Part shown: piece by piece, positions 8,204-15,989 of the stretch
How positions within the stretch are numbered: position 1 is the stretch's first letter
Layout of the letters: each line of letters opens with the position of its first letter
Assembly (NCBI GenBank): GCA_002340985.1
Contig: DDNC01000007.1
Span: 13,638-49,404 of the forward strand
Origin: Firmicutes bacterium UBA2530
GTDB lineage: Bacteria; Bacillota; Clostridia; Tissierellales; Sedimentibacteraceae
Direction of reading: 5' to 3'
DNA length: 35,767 nt
Made by a program: the position numbers and the translations under genes
Notes under the pieces: model-generated
Databases searched by the model: none
Seen by the model: the letters and a program-made list of their open reading frames with translations, nothing else
What the model was told of the DNA's origin: nothing

Positions 8204-8911
8204 ATGGTGAAAACATGCAATCATTGCAGCAACAATAGTTACTGCGTTGACAATATACCCATTTTTCAGGACTTATCGCTTGATGAAAAGGAAAGCATAA
8301 TGAATGCGTCAAGCCATAAAAGGTACAAAAAGGGAGAACTGATATTTACTCCGGGTGACTCCTTTGATGATTTATTTGTAGTAAACAACGGAACGGTTAA
8401 AATATCAAAAATTTCGGCATCAGGAAAAGAACAGATTCTGCGTATTCTTCAAGCCGGTGACTTTATGGGCGAATTGGCTTTATTCAGCAGCTCGACGCTG
8501 AACAATGTGGCAGAAGCTTTGGAAAATACTGAGGTTTGTATTATACGAGGTCATAGGATAAAGGAGCTTATCCTTCAAAAGCCTGAGATGGCACTTAAAT
8601 TCCTGCAGAAGTATACGGAGAGGATTGAAGAATCCGAAGAACTCATTGAACAGATAGGTCTCAGAGATGTTGAGCAAAGAATAGCCAATTATCTGCTGCT
8701 GGAAATTGAAAAAAGCCGTATGAACAACAGCACAGGCGAATACGAAATAACTCTGCCTGTAAGCAAGGGTGACCTGGCATCACTCATAGGAACCTCACAG
8801 GAAACATTGAGCCGCAAGCTTTCATTATTTCAGGATAATGGATGGATCAGGCTTAAGGGCCAGAGAATTATTTCTGTCCTCGATATAGACAGTCTTGAAA
8901 ATATTAAATAA
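8204..8911 (+). CDS. Crp/Fnr family regulator, FNR/HcpR type
   Basis: A 235-residue cyclic-nucleotide-fold regulator with C-terminal helix-turn-helix. The N-terminus has C5-x2-C8-x5-C14, the same spacing as the cluster-binding cysteines of E. coli FNR, and C112 in LENTEVCII aligns with FNR Cys122, so all four [4Fe-4S] ligands appear present. The recognition helix SQETLSRKL keeps the E-x2-S-R pattern. It probably senses oxygen or NO and controls the hcp operon downstream, which carries a matching palindrome (inference). The start may be ATG 8204 or the in-frame GTG 8207, given GAGGT at 8196. HcpR is the likely label, but no symbol is asserted. Confidence 0.88.
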   Translation: MVKTCNHCSNNSYCVDNIPIFQDLSLDEKESIMNASSHKRYKKGELIFTPGDSFDDLFVVNNGTVKISKISASGKEQILRILQAGDFMGELALFSSSTLNNVAEALENTEVCIIRGHRIKELILQKPEMALKFLQKYTERIEESEELIEQIGLRDVEQRIANYLLLEIEKSRMNNSTGEYEITLPVSKGDLASLIGTSQETLSRKLSLFQDNGWIRLKGQRIISVLDIDSLENIK

Positions 8912-8915
8912 AAAG

Positions 8916-8942
8916 AGACTGCTGCATATCATGCGGCAGTCT
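8916..8942. terminator. Bidirectional terminator between regulator and MATE gene
   Basis: Twelve-base arms (AGACTGCTGCAT and ATGCGGCAGTCT, one G-T wobble) have a 3-base loop and an A-run on the left. The hairpin lies between the two convergent stops. The T-run is good only for minus-strand transcripts. Confidence 0.7.
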
Positions 8943-8948
8943 TCATGA

Positions 8949-10355
8949 CTATATTTTGATTTTTGTCCAGCTTCCCTTTAAAAACCTTGAATAATTTATA
9001 ACAAAACGCAATATCTGGTCTGTTGCAAATGCAAACCATGCTCCCATGAGACCAAAGCTTAAGGGATAACAAAACAGCCATGTTGCCAGCGGTCTCACAA
9101 TTCCTATGCTGATGAAGGATGTAATGGCTACAAACTTAGTATCTCCCGCACCTCTCAGGCTTCCGGAAATAACGACGTTGGACATCTGAATGGGAGCAGT
9201 AGCGGCAATTATGAGCATTATATCCACTCCGGCTGCAATAACAGCTGAATCATTAGTATACAAATCCACAAAAAATCTCCTGCCTAAAATAAACACAAAT
9301 ACAAACAGAAATCCCACAGTCTGAGAAATCCTCTGCAGCGACTTGCCATAAATGGTTGCAATATCTCCTCTTTTTGCTCCCAGACTCTGGCCTACCATGG
9401 CAGATGATGCTATCCCCAATCCATCCCCGAATGAAAATGAAATTGTCAATATGTTCATGCAAATCTGGTGCGTTGCATAGGCAACTGTTCCCAAGCTTGC
9501 AATCAGCTTGCTTGTTGTAAAAAAACCTACCCTCATGAATACCTGCTCAACAAATGCACTTCCGCTTACATTTAATATTGATGCAATAGTATTCTTCTCT
9601 ATCTTCCAGCTTTGCCCTCTCTTAAGATGCAAAAACTCATGAGCAAATGTAATTGATTTCAGTGAGAGTAAAAATCCGGCAAAATTTCCTATGGCTGTAG
9701 CAACTGCCGCACCTGTCACACCCCATGCCGGAAATCCAAAATGTCCGTTAATCAGCAGATAATTAAAAAATAAATTTATAAGGTTTGCTGCGACATTTGT
9801 CTTCATTGATATCTTGGTATTGCCAGCGCCTCTTTGAGCTGCGTTGATTGTAAGGCTAAGCGACGTGAAAAAATTGCCTACACATATAATTCTGAAATAA
9901 ATAATTGCATTTCCTACTACGTCACTCTGAGCTCCCGCAAATATAATCATGGGCTCCGCAAAAACAATTCCTAATGCAGACAAAACCAATGCCAATACAC
10001 CACATATTATTAAAGACTGCCTAAGCAGCCTGTTGGCTTCTTCAGAGTTTCCTTCTCCCTTTCTCCTTGCCACAACTGCCGTCACACCTATATTAAGGGA
10101 AAATATTACAGCAAGAAGTATAAGCCTGGGCTGGGTTGTTATACCTATGGCAGATATTGCTGCGGCTCCCAGACCTCCCACCATTATAAGGTCCGCAGAT
10201 GATATTAACTGAACCAGCACGGCCTCCAAAGCCGAAGGCCACGCCACTTCTATTGCTGTTTTATATATCTCTCTGTCAGAAGGTATATCCCCGGCGATGT
10301 CCTCCGCCTTCACCATGTATTTATTTGAATATACCCTTTCAATTAAACCCGTCAT
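8949..10355 (-). CDS. MATE family efflux transporter
   Basis: A 468-residue multidrug/toxin exporter with about twelve membrane segments in two homologous halves. Typical motifs are VAWPSALEAVLVQLISSADLIMVGGLG in the first helix, AAQRGAGNTK in the N-half and SGSLRGAGDTKFV in the C-half. MATE proteins exchange organic cations or drugs for Na+ or H+. It starts after a strong AAAGGAGGG site. It lies between the redox regulator and the hemerythrin end of the hcp operon but has its own leader. Cargo is unknown. A second, unrelated MATE gene is at 32906. Confidence 0.92.
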   Translation of the reverse strand: MTGLIERVYSNKYMVKAEDIAGDIPSDREIYKTAIEVAWPSALEAVLVQLISSADLIMVGGLGAAAISAIGITTQPRLILLAVIFSLNIGVTAVVARRKGEGNSEEANRLLRQSLIICGVLALVLSALGIVFAEPMIIFAGAQSDVVGNAIIYFRIICVGNFFTSLSLTINAAQRGAGNTKISMKTNVAANLINLFFNYLLINGHFGFPAWGVTGAAVATAIGNFAGFLLSLKSITFAHEFLHLKRGQSWKIEKNTIASILNVSGSAFVEQVFMRVGFFTTSKLIASLGTVAYATHQICMNILTISFSFGDGLGIASSAMVGQSLGAKRGDIATIYGKSLQRISQTVGFLFVFVFILGRRFFVDLYTNDSAVIAAGVDIMLIIAATAPIQMSNVVISGSLRGAGDTKFVAITSFISIGIVRPLATWLFCYPLSFGLMGAWFAFATDQILRFVINYSRFLKGSWTKIKI

Positions 10356-10479
10356 TTTGTCCCTCCTTTAGTCCACAACTATATAGTACCCCCTTTATAT
10401 ATATAATTCAATATATAAAATGTTAATTAAATCCTTCTTACCAGCATCCTTTTATACGGTCTATTATTATGACAGGCAT

Positions 10480-10510
10480 ACAAAAAACCGCGGATACCGC
10501 GGTTTTTTGT
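10480..10510. terminator. Strong bidirectional terminator after the hemerythrin gene
   Basis: Perfect 14-base arms (ACAAAAAACCGCGG and its complement) enclose a 3-base loop, giving a GC-core hairpin with a T-run on both strands. It ends the hcp-hemerythrin operon on the minus strand. Confidence 0.88.
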
Positions 10511-10521
10511 ATATTAAACTA

Positions 10522-11076
10522 TTAAATATATTTCTTTTCCATTTCTTCAAGAATAGCAATAAAATACTTCTGAGTACCCTGTTTTTCCGCTTCCTTCTCA
10601 AATTCTCCCGATTTAAAGTTTACCTGCTCCATTACTTCTTTCGGCAGATTAGTTTCTCCGAAGCTGAAGACAGCTTCGTTTTCTTTTGCTATATGTCTTG
10701 TGAGAAGATTCGTGTATCCTACTGCATTGCTTATTACGTCCAGCCTGCTCTCCTCATCCCCCTCCTTAACTCTCTGCAAGGCTTCCGTAAGATTGCTCAT
10801 ATAAAGCCTGCCGTAATCATGCTCCACAAGCATTCCGTGAGTTATGAGGTTCTGGCCAATTTTACCAAGGTGAGTCTGCATTTCTTTAAACAAAAACTTC
10901 TCTTCCTTGCCGTGGTGGTGTCCGTCAGCATATTTACGTACAAATTCAATCATTTTATCAAAATCATCATAATTTATTTCTTCACCCTTCATGACCTTGT
11001 AGCTTGCTTTTCTTAAAACCTTAAGCATACGAAGTATATAATCATGTTCTTTTATCATTAATTCAACGCTGTTCAT
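10522..11076 (-). CDS. Hemerythrin domain protein
   Basis: A 184-residue four-helix protein. Candidate di-iron ligands in order are H11, H53-H55 with E58/E59 (HHHGKEEKFLF), H86 (EHDYGR), H128 and E132 (HIAKENEAVF). This ligand order matches bacterial hemerythrin-like proteins that bind oxygen or handle NO and iron-sulfur repair. It is the last gene of the minus-strand hcp operon; its start is 1 base past the stop of the unknown gene upstream. A role in nitrosative or oxygen stress is inferred from this setting. Confidence 0.9.
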   Translation of the reverse strand: MNSVELMIKEHDYILRMLKVLRKASYKVMKGEEINYDDFDKMIEFVRKYADGHHHGKEEKFLFKEMQTHLGKIGQNLITHGMLVEHDYGRLYMSNLTEALQRVKEGDEESRLDVISNAVGYTNLLTRHIAKENEAVFSFGETNLPKEVMEQVNFKSGEFEKEAEKQGTQKYFIAILEEMEKKYI

Positions 11077-11077
11077 A

Positions 11078-11683
11078 TTACCTCCTTGAAATTTTATATG
11101 TTATATCATCAATTTTTTCGTAATCAACGCCTGTATTCTTTAACAGACCCTTTATAAACTCATCTCTTAACATATAGTAATTTTTAACATCTCCGCCTGC
11201 GGCATTCCAGTATTGTTCATGAACACAAAGAGTTCTTGTCCACACAACCGAATTTTCATCGCTTGATATAACAGCATTTGCTCTGTCGCAGGGCATTCCG
11301 TCAAGCAATGTATCGTTTAAAGATTTATATATTTCATCAAGTCCAGATATTTCTGTAAGCTCTGATACCTCTGTTCCCTTGTTTTCAAATATTTCCTTCA
11401 CACCGTCAATCATATCGGGTTTCTCGTTATAAATTTCAATTACAGCGCGGGCAAGCTTGTTTTCAACTTTCGATACCTGCTCCTGCAGCCATCCGTGTAT
11501 GTTGTTTACGTATATAACTTCTTCCAGCGGTTTCAATTGTCCGCTTCCGAATTTACCGTAAAGATTTTCTCTCATTTGAAAATTATTTTTTTCTGCAAAA
11601 TCGATAATTTCTTCAACTATATCATTTTGTATTTTAATTTTATTGTAAAGCCAAAAGTGTATTGGTCCTAAAAATGCGCTCAT
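11078..11683 (-). CDS. Conserved protein of unknown function in the hcp operon
   Basis: A 201-residue soluble protein that I cannot assign to a named family. It begins MSAFLGPIHFWLYNKI after a perfect GGAGGTAAT ribosome site; a longer reading frame from 11728 would start inside a terminator hairpin and is rejected. Candidate metal or heme ligands stand out: H9 (GPIHFW), H63 (NIHGWL), C132 (GMPCDRAN), C153 and H155 (TLCVHEQYW). There is no signal peptide or membrane segment. It is tightly linked to the hemerythrin gene (1 base gap). I recall similar proteins beside hemerythrins in other clostridia, but cannot verify this. A role in NO or oxygen handling is a guess from context. Confidence 0.8.
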   Translation of the reverse strand: MSAFLGPIHFWLYNKIKIQNDIVEEIIDFAEKNNFQMRENLYGKFGSGQLKPLEEVIYVNNIHGWLQEQVSKVENKLARAVIEIYNEKPDMIDGVKEIFENKGTEVSELTEISGLDEIYKSLNDTLLDGMPCDRANAVISSDENSVVWTRTLCVHEQYWNAAGGDVKNYYMLRDEFIKGLLKNTGVDYEKIDDITYKISRR

Positions 11684-11704
11684 ATTACCTCCATATTCTT
11701 CTTT

Positions 11705-11731
11705 AAAAGAAGGCATGAATTTCTTCATGCC
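11705..11731 (-). terminator. Terminator-like hairpin inside the hcp operon
   Basis: Perfect 8-base arms GGCATGAA/TTCATGCC with a 4-base loop are followed on the minus strand by TTCTTTT. It lies just after the DUF1858 stop and probably attenuates expression of the last two genes rather than ending the operon, since no clear promoter follows. Confidence 0.65.
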
Positions 11732-11743
11732 CTTTAAGCTTCA

Positions 11744-11950
11744 TTAATGTGTAGACTTCAGATAGTCGTTCAATTGCTTAACCAACTCGTCGGAACTGAA
11801 TCCGTGAACCATTGCGGCTTCCTCTATTGATTCCATCTGGGATGACGGGCATCCGAGGCAATGCATTCCTGCATTCATCAGTATTCCTGCAAGACCTCTG
11901 TCCATCTGCAGCACTTCTCCTATATACATATCTTTAGTTATTTCTTTCAT
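11744..11950 (-). CDS. DUF1858 domain protein
   Basis: A 68-residue protein with the family hallmark MHCLGCPSSQMESIEEAAMVHG, including C31 and C34. DUF1858 proteins are small, disulfide- or metal-binding candidates found with Hcp and hemerythrin/ScdA-type genes; their exact role is not established. The start at 11950 follows GGAGGCTTAT; a start 4 codons earlier would overlap that site. It lies 40 bases after hcp and before a terminator-like hairpin, so it is likely the second cistron of the hcp transcript. Confidence 0.9.
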   Translation of the reverse strand: MKEITKDMYIGEVLQMDRGLAGILMNAGMHCLGCPSSQMESIEEAAMVHGFSSDELVKQLNDYLKSTH

Positions 11951-11990
11951 ATAAGCCTCCATATTTCTAAATTACTTCTATTGTTTCCGA

Positions 11991-13628
11991 TTATCCAAGA
12001 AATATTTTCAGGTCGTCTTCTACTGTTCCGATTCCTGCTATACCAAAGTTTTCAACGAGTACGTTGGCAACATTAGGTGATAGGAATGCAGGAAGTGTAG
12101 GTCCAAGGTGAATATTTTTAACTCCAAGGTAAAGCAGTGAAAGCAATACTATAACAGCTTTTTGCTCATACCATGCAATGTTGAATGCCAGCGGCAATTC
12201 ATTGATATCCTGAAGTTCAAATACTTCTTTCAGCTTGAGAGCTATGAGTGCAAGTGAATATGAGTCGTTGCACTGTCCTGCATCCAATACTCTCGGAATT
12301 CCGCCGATGTCTCCAAGCTCAAGCTTGTTGTATTTATATTTTGCGCAGCCTGCTGTTAAAATAACTGTGTCTTTTGGCAATGCCTGTGCAAATTCAGTGT
12401 AGTAATTTCTTGATTTAGCTCTTCCGTCGCAGCCTGCCATTACAAAGAACTTCTTGATAGCTCCTGATTTAACAGCATCAACAACCTTATCAGCTAATGC
12501 AAATACCTGCTCGTGTGCAAATCCACCGATAATTTCTCCTGTTTCGATTTCTGTAGGTGCCTGGCACTTTTTAGCAAGCTCGATAATTTCAGAGAAATCT
12601 TTTTCTGCCCCTACTGTTCCTGCAATATGCCTGCATCCTGGGTATCCTGCTGAGCCTGTTGTGAACAGCTTATCCTTGTAGCTGTCTCTCGGAGGTACTA
12701 TACAGTTTGTTGTCATCAATATAGGTCCGTTGAAGGATTCAAACTCTTCCTTCTGCTTCCACCATGCATTTCCGTAGTTTCCTACAAGATGCTTGTATTT
12801 CTTTAAATGTGGATAGTAGTGTGCAGGAAGCATTTCTGAGTGAGTGTAAACATCAACTCCTGTGCCTTCTGTTTGCTTCAACAGCTGCTCAAGGTCTCCA
12901 AGGTCATGGCCTGAAATCAATATTCCGGGGTTCTTTCCAACACCGATATTAACCTTTGTGATTTCCGGATTTCCGTATGTTGTAGTATTTGCTTTGTCAA
13001 GCAATGCCATTCCGCTTACACCGAATTTTCCTGTTTCAAGTGTTAACGCTACTAAATCGCCAACTTCCAGACTGTCATCAAGAAGCTTCGCCAGTGTGCT
13101 CTGCATAAATGCATTTACTTCCTTGTCATCAAAGCCAAGTACGTTAGCATGTTTCATATAAGCTGACATACCTTTAAGTCCGTAGGTAATAAGTTCTCTT
13201 AAGCTTCTTACATCTTCATTTTCAGTTGCAAGAACTCCTACTGATTTTGCTTTTTCTTCAAATTCCTGAACAGAATCCGCAGTCCATAAAGCTGCTTCAG
13301 ATAATTTTTCTTTGTTTGACAATTTGTTTATTAAATCATTTTTAACCTTCAGAGTCATTCTCACTCTGTCATAGAATACGTCTATGTCAAAATTCGCATT
13401 TGTAATAGTTGTAAATAAGTTTAAAGTTACAAGGTTATCAACATCAGCAGAAACTTCTTTCCCTTCGCTTCTCAATCTTGTTGTAATTTCTGACAATCCC
13501 TTTGATGTATATACAAGTAAATCCTGCATTCTTGCTGTTTCAGGAGTTTTACCGCAAACACCTACCTTTGTGCAGCCTGTGCAGCCCGCAGTCTCCTGAC
13601 ATTGATAACAAAACATTGCATTTTCCAT
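11991..13628 (-). CDS. hcp: Hybrid cluster protein (Hcp, hydroxylamine reductase)
   Basis: A 545-residue iron-sulfur enzyme. The N-terminus has C7-x2-C10-x8-C19-x5-C25, the cubane-cluster motif. Further on are GHDLGDLEQLL and YTHSEMLPAHYYP (hybrid-cluster His and Glu region), TTNCIVPP, GYPGCRHI, TAGCAKYKYNKL and DAGQCNDSYS, which carry the cysteines of the hybrid 4Fe-2S-2O cluster. The family reduces hydroxylamine and, in vivo, NO to N2O. The N-terminal spacing is that of the shorter, anaerobe-type Hcp. It is the first gene of the four-gene operon and has a palindromic operator positioned for activation. The partner reductase Hcr is not present. Confidence 0.97.
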   Translation of the reverse strand: MENAMFCYQCQETAGCTGCTKVGVCGKTPETARMQDLLVYTSKGLSEITTRLRSEGKEVSADVDNLVTLNLFTTITNANFDIDVFYDRVRMTLKVKNDLINKLSNKEKLSEAALWTADSVQEFEEKAKSVGVLATENEDVRSLRELITYGLKGMSAYMKHANVLGFDDKEVNAFMQSTLAKLLDDSLEVGDLVALTLETGKFGVSGMALLDKANTTTYGNPEITKVNIGVGKNPGILISGHDLGDLEQLLKQTEGTGVDVYTHSEMLPAHYYPHLKKYKHLVGNYGNAWWKQKEEFESFNGPILMTTNCIVPPRDSYKDKLFTTGSAGYPGCRHIAGTVGAEKDFSEIIELAKKCQAPTEIETGEIIGGFAHEQVFALADKVVDAVKSGAIKKFFVMAGCDGRAKSRNYYTEFAQALPKDTVILTAGCAKYKYNKLELGDIGGIPRVLDAGQCNDSYSLALIALKLKEVFELQDINELPLAFNIAWYEQKAVIVLLSLLYLGVKNIHLGPTLPAFLSPNVANVLVENFGIAGIGTVEDDLKIFLG

Positions 13629-13691
13629 TTAACATCCTCCAAAATTTAATTTATTTTTATTTTAATTTAATTGTTTGCTCTTCATGGGTAC

Positions 13692-13734
13692 ATAATATAT
13701 TAAACTTTCTTCATTTTCTGTAACATATGTTACA
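13692..13734 (-). promoter_or_regulatory. hcp promoter with HcpR/FNR-type operator at -41.5
   Basis: The 16-base perfect palindrome TGTAACATATGTTACA is at 13719-13734. On the minus strand a -10 box TATTAT lies at 13697-13692, giving a start near 13685. The palindrome centre (13726.5) then falls at -41.5, the classic class II activator position for CRP/FNR proteins, and there is no -35 box. As I recall, GTAAC-N4-GTTAC is the motif predicted for HcpR in clostridia. The regulator at 8204 is the obvious candidate to bind. Confidence 0.75.
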
Positions 13735-13787
13735 TTTTTAAAAACTTTTTATATTTATTTTTTGATTCCTTTTACAGTGCAATAATG

Positions 13788-13816
13788 TTGACAGTTCAGA
13801 ATAATTAATGTATTGT
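13788..13816 (+). promoter_or_regulatory. Sigma-A promoter of the small acetyltransferase
   Basis: TTGACA (13788-13793), 17 bases, then TATTGT (13811-13816), about 40 bp before the ATG. The -35 box is perfect and the -10 weaker. Confidence 0.55.
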
Positions 13817-13856
13817 TTAGTTAAACTACATTTAAATATAACAAACAGGAGGAAGT

Positions 13857-14129
13857 ATGGACTTTAAATATGAAAACGACAGAATATATCTTGAGAATGA
13901 AAAAGGCGAATGTATTGCGGAAGTAACCTTCCCCAAGGTTTCGGAAAACAAGGTTAATGTTAACCATACATATGTTGACAAGTCTCTGAGAGGTCAAGGG
14001 GTGGCCGATAAGCTCCTTACTGCATTGGCTCATGACTTGAAGAAAAACAACAGGAAGGCAGTGGCATCTTGCTCATATGCTGTTGACTGGTTTGAAAAGC
14101 ATCCCGAATTTGATGATGTATATAAATAA
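13857..14129 (+). CDS. Small GNAT-like N-acetyltransferase (YjdJ type)
   Basis: A 90-residue single-domain protein. It matches the short GNAT group with the acetyl-CoA loop RGQGVADKLL (residues 45-54), preceded by NHTYVDKSLRG and followed by CSYAVDWFEKHPEF. These proteins are about half the usual GNAT length; their substrates are not known to me, and some may bind acetyl-CoA without a defined acceptor. It starts after AGGAGGAAGT and stands alone, divergent from hcp. Confidence 0.88.
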   Translation: MDFKYENDRIYLENEKGECIAEVTFPKVSENKVNVNHTYVDKSLRGQGVADKLLTALAHDLKKNNRKAVASCSYAVDWFEKHPEFDDVYK

Positions 14130-14147
14130 ATTTTTTTAAAAAAACTC

Positions 14148-14176
14148 TTTACAATTAAAATGATATGTGGTATCTT
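14148..14176 (+). promoter_or_regulatory. Promoter of the T-box leader
   Basis: TTTACA (14148-14153), 17 bases, TATCTT (14171-14176) place the start of transcription near 14183, just before stem I of the T-box. Confidence 0.5.
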
Positions 14177-14182
14177 GTGTAA

Positions 14183-14467
14183 AAGCTAAATATATAAGCG
14201 ATGACAGGAATCAGTAGGTATAGTTACTTTTTTCAGAGAGTGCATGGTCGGTGAGAATGCACATTAGCCTATGCTGAACACATCTTCGAGCTGATTGATG
14301 AACCCCTTCGGGCAGTAGTTTAATCCGGGCACTCGCACCCGTTACAGTGCAAAAGTATGAATGTACTTTATGAGTTTGATGTCGTGAGGCATCAATAAAA
14401 AGAGGTGGAACCACGTGACTAATACTCCCGTCCTCTGGCAAGTCCAGAGGGCGGGTTTTGTTATTTT
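14183..14467 (+). ncRNA. T-box leader of the amino-acid ABC transporter (specifier read as CAC, His)
   Basis: The leader shows a stem I with AGTA, CAGAGAG and GGTCGGTGAGAA, the specifier context TGAA-CAC-A at 14275-14282, the T-box antiterminator motif AGGTGGAACCACG at 14403-14415, and a 12-bp terminator (14427-14438 with 14444-14455) followed by TTTTGTTATTTT. T-boxes bind uncharged tRNA and let transcription continue when the amino acid is short. Alignment with well-known leaders puts CAC (histidine codon) in the specifier position. The bulge reads TGGA, which would pair with a U73 discriminator and so fits tRNA-His (C73) poorly. The amino acid is therefore likely but not certain. Confidence 0.9.
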
Positions 14468-14508
14468 ACGCTTATATATCGCCAATAAAATAAAGAGGAG
14501 AGAAAACA

Positions 14509-15303
14509 ATGAAAAAATTCAAAGCAATGAAATTATTAGTATTACTACTGACAGTATTGACAATGGCATCAGGGTGTGCCGACAGCAAGACCGCTTCGCC
14601 GGGCAAGGAATCCGCAGAAAAAACCTCCTACACTATGGGGCTGGATGATACATTTGCACCCATGGGTTTCAGAGATGAAAAGGGTAATCTTGCGGGATTT
14701 GACATTGACCTGGCAAATGAGGCTGCAAAAAGAATGGGTATAACCATCAACTTCCAGCCCATAGACTGGACTATGAAGGAAACCGAATTAAACGCAGGAA
14801 ATATTGACTTCATATGGAACGGATACACCATAACAGACAGCAGAAAAGAAAAGGTAAACTTTTCTCAGACTTACCTTGAAAACAGTCAGATAATCGTTGT
14901 GCTGGCAGGCTCTGATGTTAAAACAAAAGCTGAGCTTGCAGGAAAAAGTGTTGCTGTACAAGCAGAATCAAGCGCATTGGATGCTGTAAACACAGATCCA
15001 GACTTCGTGTCATCTCTGAAGGAGCTGGTTGAATTCTCAACAAACAATGAAGCATTCATGGATGTTGAAGCAGGAAGATCCGAAGCATTGGTTGTTGACG
15101 AGGTTCTGGCAAGGTACTACATGAAGCAGAAAGGACAAGAAAAATATCGCGTCCTTGAAGAAAACTTCGGAGATGAAGAATACGCGGTAGGCGTAAGAAA
15201 ATCTGACACTGAGCTGCTGAAAAAGCTTAATGATGCATTTGACCAGATGAGAAGTGACGGAACATACGAAAAAATTTACGCAAAATGGTTTTCTGAAAAT
15301 TAA
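14509..15303 (+). CDS. Amino-acid ABC transporter, substrate-binding lipoprotein
   Basis: A 264-residue family 3 solute-binding protein. A lipoprotein signal ends at MASGC (C23). The mature part has GLDDTFAPMGFRDEKGNLAGFDIDLANEAAKRMG, the classic polar amino-acid binding motif, then WNGYTITDSRKEKVNFSQTY and DEVLARYYM. It is tethered outside the membrane and delivers substrate to the permease at 15324. It starts after GAGGAGAGA, immediately downstream of the T-box. If the specifier is CAC the substrate would be histidine; the protein sequence alone does not decide. Confidence 0.93.
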   Translation: MKKFKAMKLLVLLLTVLTMASGCADSKTASPGKESAEKTSYTMGLDDTFAPMGFRDEKGNLAGFDIDLANEAAKRMGITINFQPIDWTMKETELNAGNIDFIWNGYTITDSRKEKVNFSQTYLENSQIIVVLAGSDVKTKAELAGKSVAVQAESSALDAVNTDPDFVSSLKELVEFSTNNEAFMDVEAGRSEALVVDEVLARYYMKQKGQEKYRVLEENFGDEEYAVGVRKSDTELLKKLNDAFDQMRSDGTYEKIYAKWFSEN

Positions 15304-15323
15304 TTTACGGATGTGAGGAACAT

Positions 15324-15980
15324 ATGGAATCAAAAGTTTTAGAAATGCTTGTACCTATGACATTAGAGGGACTTAAGTCCACCATAGGAGTGTTTGCGGT
15401 GACGCTTGCCACATCCTTGCCTCTATCAATCTTAGTCGCAAAGATGAGGATGTCAAGAAATAAAATAGTTTCTTCTTTAACAGGAATCTACATTTATATA
15501 ATGAGAGGAACGCCGCTGCTTTTACAGCTCATGTTTATTTTCTTCGGATTTGTATTTGTTCCTTACATCGGATATGCGTTCAGCAGGACACAGGCTATAT
15601 TCATAGCCTTCATACTGAACTATACGGCATACTTCGCCGAAATATTCAGAGGCGGTATAAATTCAATAGACATCGGACAATATGAAGCTGCTCAGGTTTT
15701 AGGCCTGAGCAGGAATTATGCATTTATGAAAATTATACTGCCTCAGGTTATAAAAAATGTGCTGCCCTCCATAGGAAATGAAGTAATTACCCTGGTGAAG
15801 GACACATCACTTGTTTATATCTTGGGCGCAAGTGACATTCTAAAGGCCGCGAAATCTGTATCAAACAGATATTCGGCATTCAGTCCATATATATTTGTGG
15901 GATTTGTCTATCTTGCAATTACCGCAGTGTTGACCAAAGCTCTGGCTAAAATCGAAAACAAATACAACTATTACAGATAG
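15324..15980 (+). CDS. Amino-acid ABC transporter permease
   Basis: A 218-residue membrane protein of the His/Glu/Gln permease type. It has about five hydrophobic segments and the cytoplasmic EAA loop YEAAQVLGLSRNYAFMKIILPQ (120-141) that docks to the ATPase, with RGTPLLLQL near residue 61. A single permease gene implies a homodimeric pore. It follows the binding protein by 20 bases and precedes the ATPase by 9 bases, so the three form one operon under T-box control. Confidence 0.94.
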   Translation: MESKVLEMLVPMTLEGLKSTIGVFAVTLATSLPLSILVAKMRMSRNKIVSSLTGIYIYIMRGTPLLLQLMFIFFGFVFVPYIGYAFSRTQAIFIAFILNYTAYFAEIFRGGINSIDIGQYEAAQVLGLSRNYAFMKIILPQVIKNVLPSIGNEVITLVKDTSLVYILGASDILKAAKSVSNRYSAFSPYIFVGFVYLAITAVLTKALAKIENKYNYYR

Positions 15981-15989
15981 GAGATTCAT

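Noticed and set aside
10420..11016. 198-residue plus-strand reading frame
   Set aside because: It lies antisense to the well-supported hemerythrin gene, has no ribosome site and no recognisable protein features.
14256..14262. TGC after GAA in the T-box as a cysteine specifier
   Set aside because: ATGCA here pairs with TGCAT at 14241-14245 around the apical loop, so it is stem, not the specifier loop.
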